Shown here: positions 57,187-64,000 of the stretch, piece by piece
How positions within the stretch are numbered: the stretch's first letter is position 1
Layout: every line of letters begins with the position of its first letter
Source: Hypoxylon rubiginosum
Taxonomy: Eukaryota > Ascomycota > Sordariomycetes > Xylariales > Hypoxylaceae
Direction: 5' to 3'
Length of the DNA stretch: 64,000 nucleotides
Assembly (NCBI GenBank): GCA_902806565.1
Contig: CADCXA010000026.1
Coordinates: 1 to 64,000, forward strand
Position numbers and translations under genes: made by a program
The notes under the pieces: model-generated
The model's input: only the letters and a program-made list of their open reading frames with translations
Told to the model about the DNA's origin: nothing
The model's database searches: none

Positions 57187-58300
57187 ATGCATACCCGCTT
57201 CTCACTTTTCACGGCAGCTCTTGCTAGTGTCGTAGCAGCAAGTCCCACTGCGCCACGCCAGACTTCGAGCTACGTCGGCTACTTAATCTCAACTTTCTCT
57301 GATGCCATTCCAGAGGTCCAATTCCATCTTTCAGATGGAACCAGTGCTACGAGCTTCAGCTTTCTGAACGGAGGTAGCCCAGTTCTGGCTTCGTCAGTTG
57401 GTACGAAAGCAGTTCGAGACATATTCCTAGCCACGAATTCAGCTCGCTCTGAGTACTACTTGCTTGCTACTGGTGAGTCTCTAGAACTCTGAATATTAAC
57501 AATTTTGACCCTATTAATTATCTTGTAGATCTCGACGTGACTGTGTCCGGGTTCTCGTGGGACAAAGCTACGAGAACAGGAAGCCGTGGTCTTGTCATTT
57601 GGAAATCAACCAACTTAGTTGATTGGTCTGAAGGCGTCTTGCGGACGTACGTAATAATTCCCCTTCTCGAAATAGCCCAATGTTCCTAACGAGAACTCAC
57701 TCTAGCGTGGAAACCGAAACGGCCGGAATGGCGTGGGCGCCGTCAGCTGTCTGGGACGATGAGACATCACAGTACTATCTATTCTGGTCGTCGAGACATT
57801 TCGACGCTTCAGACACAGCGCATACTGGGACTGCGACGCTCGATAAAATCCGTTACACGACGACTACCGATTTTACTACCTTCAGCGAACCGAGCGACTA
57901 CCTGGCGCTCTCGGACACACCGCTGATCGACCAAGAATTCCAATATCTCGGCACGCCGGGTGCATTTGCCCGCTTCTTCAAGAACGAGACCTCACAGCAG
58001 ATCATCCAGGAGATCACGTCGGACGGCCTCTTCGGCTCCTGGACTCGCGTGTCCGACTACGCCACTACTGACAGCCCGCGCGAAGGCCCGGCGTCGTTCG
58101 CCGACATCGAAACCCCCGGCGCTTACCATCTGTTTCTCGACGACTACACGCAGTACGTGCCATACCAGACGTCGGACATCGAGAATGCGTCCTGGGAGCC
58201 GTCGAGCACGTCGGGATTTCCTACCGGCTTGAAGCACGGCTCTGTGACACTGCTGACGCAGGAAGAATACGACGCCCTTGCTGTGGCATATCCCGCATAG
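57187..58300 (+). CDS. Secreted glycoside hydrolase family 43-like protein
   Basis: Three exons: 57,187-57,472, 57,529-57,646 and 57,706-58,300, giving 332 aa. The start [20 protein letters not shown] is a signal peptide. The sequence follows the five-bladed propeller pattern of GH43-like fungal proteins: [12 protein letters not shown] at blade 1; [61 protein letters not shown] (the WAP-x-x-x-W-D motif); and [12 protein letters not shown], where E is the likely acid residue of the E-G-P motif. A clear canonical D-P-x start motif for the catalytic base is not obvious, so activity needs care. Likely acts on arabinan or xylan side chains outside the cell, by family. The exon 2/3 junction is fixed by a GTACGT donor; the overlapping GTAATA donor breaks the frame. 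Confidence 0.85.
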
Positions 58301-58740
58301 GGTAGCCTCACTCATGTAATTACCTGGTACAATAAATTCACGGAGGAAGATACCAATTCATATTTTAGACTGAACGCTGCGTAAGCTAGGTATGTACCTA
58401 GGTACCTTGTAACGAGAAAGCTGTTGTTAAGTTACTATCTTCCATTGTCTTCTCCAGCTCACCTTACGGATATTTACCCATATTATACTAAAATGAAGGA
58501 AATCGAGATGGATTAATTAGGTACCTAGGCAACTATATAAATTCACTACAAAACAAAGCTACCTTAGGTAAGGTAGATAGAAGAATATTAAGTTAATAGT
58601 TCAATTTGGGTAGACGAGCCTACGAGTTGCTCAATAAATCTAATTTCCTAAGGAGTTGTCAATGTTGGCCGTAGATGAAGGATGAAATAATTCACGTCGT
58701 ATTGTAGATACCTACCTCCTAGGTAGAGAGCATCCTCCAC
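58301..58740. other. Intergenic region with TAGGTACCTA-type motifs
   Basis: Two convergent 3' ends. Contains TGTACCTAGGTACC (58,394-58,407), TAGGTACCTAGG (58,518-58,529) and CCTCCTAGGTAG (about 58,714), members of the dispersed palindromic motif family of the island. Confidence 0.6.
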
Positions 58741-60172
58741 TCACGAATGAGGGGCGGTCATAGTTAAGTCCCGCCAGAGAGATGATATAGCATCGTCCTG
58801 CTCAAATGGATCGTTATTGTAAAATGCAGCTGTTCGTTGGCGCACAGCAGCCAAGGCTGTATTAAGCAAGGACGCTAGAGTAGGACGGACATTGATATCA
58901 GGAGACATACAAGCACAGACGAGTTCTAATAGCGCAACATCGACCTTATCCGGGTACGGGACTATCTTTAAGGCGTTTGTTCTCAATTGCTTACCGTCCT
59001 TCGTAAATATTGCGACATTCGAGGGATCAGCACCTTGTGCTGGAAGCAGATCATTGAGAGAGATAAGGGCTTCCATGATCTGTACGTCTGTTGTTAGCCA
59101 ATGACTAAGAATTAATGCATATAGAGAAGAGTACGTACCGCTCCAATCTCAAAGATATTGGTTTGCATACCATTGGCCGCGTTTGGCCCCACGGCCCATT
59201 CGCCCGCGATACCAAAGTCGATGAGCTTCAAGATCGGCGCGATTGTATGCTCCTCGTCTATAGGAGGTTCACCGAGAAGAACTTTGCTGTGTTAGCATTC
59301 ATAACGTTAAATACCAGGTACCTACGTATGCATAGGAATACGGGGCAAGTCATTAGCATACCATTATTGAGATGAAGGTCGTTATGCACTAGTTCTGATG
59401 CTTGCTGAGCATTATTTATCCCTTCTCGATTGTCGGGCCACTAAAATTGAGATTAGCACTGAACATATGCCTACCTAGGTAGGTATACATAAGCGTAGAG
59501 AGCGGGAAATCAAAAAGAAGTATTTCAAGAGCGTCGAAATTAGGGAACGGGGAGAGATTGAAGGTTGTACTTACGGCCATGGCTATACAGGCCCTTATGA
59601 CTAGACATCTGGTTAGCATTATACGATAATACATAGTGTCCTTATGGAAAGAGCCGACGACTTACAGCATAAGAAGAATCTCCAAAGTAAACGGTTTGGT
59701 AGCCTTGTTACCTTACGAACTATCGCCAACTTCATGAACTCTGCGACTGAACCACAACCTATCCATTCTAGTATCATCCAATCGCCCGGGTCCACATATT
59801 GATCTTCGAGAAGGTAGGGATCTTCTAGAGGATTGTCTGGGATATCAACAAGCTGTACGATGTGTGTATTGCCTCGCAGCCTCTGTATGCTATGTTAGCT
59901 CTTGAACACTCGGTTCTGATTTCCTGGAAAGTTCATACCCGGAGAAATCCCTTCTCTCGATCCAAAGCTTCTCTTGACCATTGTGTTTTAAACGACATCT
60001 TAACTAAGAAGTCCCTGATGTCCTGCGTTTTCGGATTATTATATTGGATGTGGCTTGCGGAGCCATATTGTCCATAAGCGACAAGCTTTTTGAATTTAAA
60101 AAAAGGCTCATCGGAAAAGTAATCTTTCAGCGTCTCTGCATGTTCCGCTGCCTCTTGAAAGGGAGCGGGCAT
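58741..60172 (-). CDS. Protein kinase-like protein of a fungal-specific type
   Basis: Six exons on the minus strand: 59,939-60,172, 59,666-59,882, 59,575-59,600, 59,362-59,440, 59,139-59,281 and 58,741-59,079, giving 345 aa. Features in order: glycine loop YGQYGSAS near 33-40; a candidate ATP-site lysine in DFLVKMS (K58); HIVQLVDIP; hinge-like DWMILEWIGCGSVAEF; catalytic loop L-V-H-N-D-L-H-L-N-N-V-L (HND instead of HRD); then LKLIDFGIAGEW with an intact DFG; and a C-lobe FEIGAIMEAL...PDINVRPTLASL. The H-R-D arginine is replaced by N, so it could be activation-loop independent. Exon 3 is only 26 nt (nine codons around IRACIAMA). The exon 5 acceptor is the AAG at 59,282; CAG just upstream would shift the frame. 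The start codon is 310 bp from the AT-rich decay; substrate unknown. Confidence 0.75.
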
Positions 60173-60725
60173 CTTCTGTGCTTATAAATGGGTTAATGAG
60201 AGAGTTGTTGTACTTTATCGGGAATATGGGATTCACCGGGAGCATGAATACGGGATAGGCAGAGATAACATATGCCTACCACCAAGGCATATAAGTTAAT
60301 ATAATTTAGAACCTCTATGTAGACCGCTATATGATCGTTCGTTGCTGTTATCGTTGTTTTAATACATCCTACTATTTTCTCTTAAAGAAGCCTTCTATAT
60401 AAGGTTCGTATTTCGTCCCTGTTAATAAAGCCACAAAAACACCATATTCTAAGTATTAACACACAATCCTTTTATTTATTTTACGTTACGTTATAAGATA
60501 AAAAGATAGGAAAAAAGGGATGTTCCACCCAGCCTTAAAGGTTAAAATAATATAGTAAGGTTATATTATAATATTTATTTTACGAGAGTTAACTAGTAGT
60601 ATATTATTCTTCGGTGTTAACTATATGCCTTTGTTATAATATATAAATGTTTTAAAAGTTATATATCTAATATAAGTAACCTAATAATATAAAGAAGTTT
60701 TACTCCGCTATAAATTTATATTAAA
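60173..60725. other. Transition from gene island to right RIP block
   Basis: To about 60,480 the composition is normal. Then A+T rises quickly, with C and G disappearing over about 200 bp. No gene. The change is more gradual than on the left, where an LTR ends exactly at the border. Confidence 0.65.
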
Positions 60726-60888
60726 CCGTTAAAATAATAAAAATACTAAGTTTATTAAATCTGTTAAACTTACCAAACCTGTAAAATAAGTTAAAATTAT
60801 AATGTATATAATTCTTATATTATATAAATATATTAGGTTTTTAATAAATTAATATATTTTATTAATTTAAATTATAAAAAATATATAA
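60726..60888 (-). repeat. Right copy of the inverted island-edge repeat, RIP-mutated, with intact target site
   Basis: The minus strand of 60,726-60,805 matches 18,535-18,614 (80 aligned bases, 23 transitions, no transversion), and 60,806-60,888 matches 12,645-12,727 (83 bases, 2 transitions). The two parts are contiguous here, with the 5-bp target AATGT (ACATT on the minus strand) at 60,801-60,805 in one copy. This is therefore the unoccupied form of the site that received copia copy B on the left. Confidence 0.88.
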
Positions 60889-60969
60889 CAGCTAATTATA
60901 GTTATATTTAAACCTAAAATTAAGTTTATTATATTTATAAAATATTTATAGTAACATTTAAATTATTAT

Positions 60970-61095
60970 AAAACCGTTATTAAATTATTATTAAATTATT
61001 ATTAAACTATAATTAAACTATTATTAAATTATAGTTAAATTATTATTAAACTATAATTAAATTATTATTAAATTATAATTAAATTATTATTAAAT
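60970..61095. repeat. 11-bp period TTATTATTAAA-type array, right arm
   Basis: Roughly eleven irregular units alternate (A)TTATTATTAA with ATAATTAAACT variants. It resembles the array at 12,361-12,560 in unit and in distance from the edge repeat. It reads the same way on the plus strand although the edge repeat itself is inverted, so homology is uncertain. Confidence 0.6.
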
Positions 61096-64000
61096 TATAT
61101 TTAAAGTTTAAATAAAAAATATATAATTTTTATAATTTAAATAAAAAGTTTAATTTATTAGTATTAAGGAAAATATAAGCTAGGTTTATTTATATATAAA
61201 GTTTTAATATTAAAATAATATAATAACTTTTTAGCTTATAATTTTATTATTTAAATAATAAATCTTATATATATATACGGCTAAATTTAAAAACTATATA
61301 TTAAAAAGTTAATTAGCTTTTTTTTATAATTTATATAGTTTGTTAGTTAAAGTAAATTAAAGTTTTTATTATAGTTTCGGGGATTTATTTAAAAATAACT
61401 AGTTATAGAAACTTAGAACTTTAAAATATAAACTTGTAAATATAAATAAAATAATTATTATAAATAAATATTACTTATATTTAATTTATTTTTTACTTAA
61501 ATAAATGTTAAATAAAAAAAAGTATTAAATGCTATATAAAATATTATTATAAGGTATTTTATTAATAAAAATATTAATATTATAAAATAATAATATTATT
61601 ATAAAACCGTTTAAGCGATAAAAGAAACTAAAATATTATTATATAAAAAATAATAAACCTAATAGTTATAAACGTTTTTATATATATAAAAATAATAAAT
61701 AAAAAAGCTTGTTAAATAAAAAAACTTATTATATCCGTTTTTAATATTTTTAATAATATAAACATTTAATATTATTATTTTAAAAGCTATAACCTCTTGA
61801 ATAATAAAAGCTAGGTTTTTATAATAAAATTTTAATCTTAATAAATATAAAAGGTTTTTAAACTTATATATTAATATCGTGGTAACTAACATTTAAAAAA
61901 CTTTAATTTTAAAAGAATTAATATAAATTATTATAAAAAATAAACTAATAGTAACTTAAATAATATTTTAAACTTTATATACTAAATATAAACTTATTAA
62001 AAAAAGCTTATAAAAATAATTAAATTATTATTATATATGTTTTTACAGTTTAATTTATAAGATATTTAAAATATATTTAAAATAAGATTTTTTTTTTATA
62101 ATTTAAAATAGATAATTTAATTATAGTTTTATATATAATATATTTTTAAAAAGATTTATAAAAACTAAATTATTTTTACTTATTATAATGTTAAATATAA
62201 TATAAAAAAGAACTTTTATTATAATAAATTAAAAGAAGTTATATAAGCTTTAAAAAACTAATAAAATTAAAACTTTTAATAAATAAAAATAATAATTTTT
62301 ATTATTTAGTATTTATTTATTTAATATTTATTTACTTAGATATATATTTAAATACCAGTATTTTAAATAATAAAATAATACCTGGTAAGTTAAATAGGTA
62401 TTTATTTAAATAAAAAATAGTTAATAATTAAAATAACTGTTTTTATTACCCTAGTAATTTTATATTATAAATATATATTTAAAAGATAAATAATTTACGA
62501 TTATTATAAAAAATAATATATAAATTTCTAGTATTTTTTAAGTTTATTTTTTTATTTTTAAAATACTTAATAAGTAACTATATAATTATATTTATTTCAC
62601 TTTTATTTATTCTTTTATTTTATTTAATTAAACCGTGTATTATATTATCCCGCCATATAAAAACTTATTAAATATTAATACCGGCTTTTTTTTATCCTTT
62701 TTATATTATTTTAAGTAGTTTTTTAAACCGATATATTTATTAAAATATAGATAGTTCTTATTTTTAATAAATTCTAATAAATATTACGTTAGTTACTTAT
62801 TACAGATCCATTATATTTTTAAAGCTAAAAAACTATTAAAATTATATTTATATATTAACTCTTTTAATTAATATATTAATTTTAATAATGAAAAATTAAA
62901 AGTTAAATTTATAATATAATTCTTTATTTTTATATTATTTAAATTTATTTAAAGTTTATTAATATAGTTAATAACCTTATTTTCCTACCGTTTAATAATA
63001 TAGGTATTTTATAAATAAACATACTAAACCACTTTTTATTATAATAAATTTCTAAAAATAATATATACCGTAACTTAAATATAAAATTAATATTTTTTAA
63101 ATAGATTTAAATTATATAAATTTTTAAAATATTGTTAATAATATAATATTAATATTAATATTTAATAACGTGGATATTAATTTATTTATAATTTAATAAT
63201 CGGTTATATTAATCCGAAAAAAAAGCTACCATTACTTAATTTTTATATTATATTAATTTATATAAAACTTATATAACTTTAAAATATATACGTTTTATAA
63301 ATATTTTATTTCTATCTTGTTTACAAATTACATAGTTATTTAAAATCTGGTTTATATAACTAATTAATATTATACCTAAATTATAAAAAAAGTTTTAATT
63401 TTATAATTTATACAAATTATTTAAGGTTAAAATCTTAACGTAATAATTATTCTAAGATATTAGTCGGTTATATTTATAAATAAACTATTAAATTTATTAA
63501 TATTATATTATATAATCTTATAAAAATAAGTATTAATACTTATGTAAATCTTAAATCTAATAAAATAAAGTTTTTAATACTTATTTATATTTTATAGTTA
63601 ATTTAATTTTAAAATTAAAAGAAGTTTTTACTTTTTATTATAACAAACTCTTTTTTAATTATATTAATAATTTATAATTTCCAGGTATATTTAAATATAT
63701 TTAAACTAAATTATATTTTTAAAAATAAGTTGTTTTATAATTATACGTACTAGTTTATATATTAAATCTTTTTTTATATCTATTAATATACTTAATTTAA
63801 ATTTATAATTATAATAAAATTTAATTATATTATTTTTATATTATTTACATTTAATTAAATTAGTAACTTTCTGTTTTATACCGTTTTTTAAACGAATTTT
63901 AATAAAAAAAATATAACTTATATTAACTTTTTTAATAAACTGTAAATAATTAAGGATGGTTTTATCGTGGAAATTTATATAAAAAAAATAATTTTATATT

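Larger units (their letters stand above)
60480..64000. repeat. RIP-degraded AT-rich block (right arm)
   Basis: About 3.5 kb of A+T-dominated sequence continuing to the window end. Apart from the edge repeat and 11-bp array, nothing is identifiable. A minus-strand frame at 61,659-61,892 stays open for 77 codons, which is long for such sequence, but it is rich in I, Y, F and K as any AT-rich frame would be, and I recognise no domain. Confidence 0.88.

Noticed and set aside
59441..59575. Kinase intron bases as part of a 72-codon ORF
   Set aside because: The frame 59,416-59,634 crosses two introns; the spliced model keeps the kinase motifs and uses good donor and acceptor sites.
18535..60805. 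The island as a giant Starship-type mobile element
   Set aside because: No DUF3435 tyrosine recombinase or typical cargo is seen, and the island contains core genes (SEC21, eIF1, TRM44, TYW3, MIC19, EPT1). The inverted edge repeats alone do not support it.

Overview
This window looks like nuclear DNA of a filamentous ascomycete (Pezizomycotina). Genes have short GT-AG introns and fungal families such as a HET-domain relic, Mic19/AIM13 and a Yap-type bZIP. Two flanking blocks are almost pure A+T, with repeat copies that differ only by C/T and G/A transitions, the hallmark of repeat-induced point mutation (RIP). A Sordariomycete is my best guess from the protein sequences; that rank is inference.

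Layout. 1-18,534 is a RIP-degraded transposon block. It holds a Ty3/gypsy reverse-transcriptase relic (2.2-2.8 kb), a 5'-truncated Ty1/copia copy (7,971-10,931) and a full-length copia-type LTR element (12,733-18,534) with 182-bp LTRs and a 5-bp target-site duplication. 18,535-60,725 is a gene island of normal composition. After about 60,480 the sequence decays again into a second RIP block that runs to the window end. The two island edges carry the same repeat in inverted orientation: nearly intact on the left, RIP-mutated on the right. The right copy also preserves the empty target site of the left copia insertion.

Gene island, left to right: a broken HET-domain gene (-), a Gln/Pro-rich orphan protein (-), a small orphan protein (-), about 4 kb without a recognisable gene, a Yap-like bZIP factor (+), ethanolamine/cholinephosphotransferase (-), gamma-COP SEC21 (-), tRNA uridine-2'-O-methyltransferase TRM44 (-), eIF1/SUI1 (+), TYW3 (+), MICOS subunit MIC19 (-), a soluble CYP505/540-like P450 (-), a P-loop sulfotransferase-family protein (+), a secreted arylsulfotransferase-family protein (-), an MFS transporter (+), a secreted GH43-like glycosidase (+) and a protein-kinase-like gene (-) ending about 0.3 kb from the AT decay.

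The middle (28.9-44.4 kb) is housekeeping: lipid head-group transfer, COPI coat, tRNA modification, translation initiation and mitochondrial architecture. The right part (45.7-60.2 kb) is accessory. P450, sulfotransferase, arylsulfotransferase and MFS transporter sit side by side and could act on one small molecule, but no backbone synthase is present, so this is only a hypothesis. No tRNA, rRNA or CRISPR was seen.
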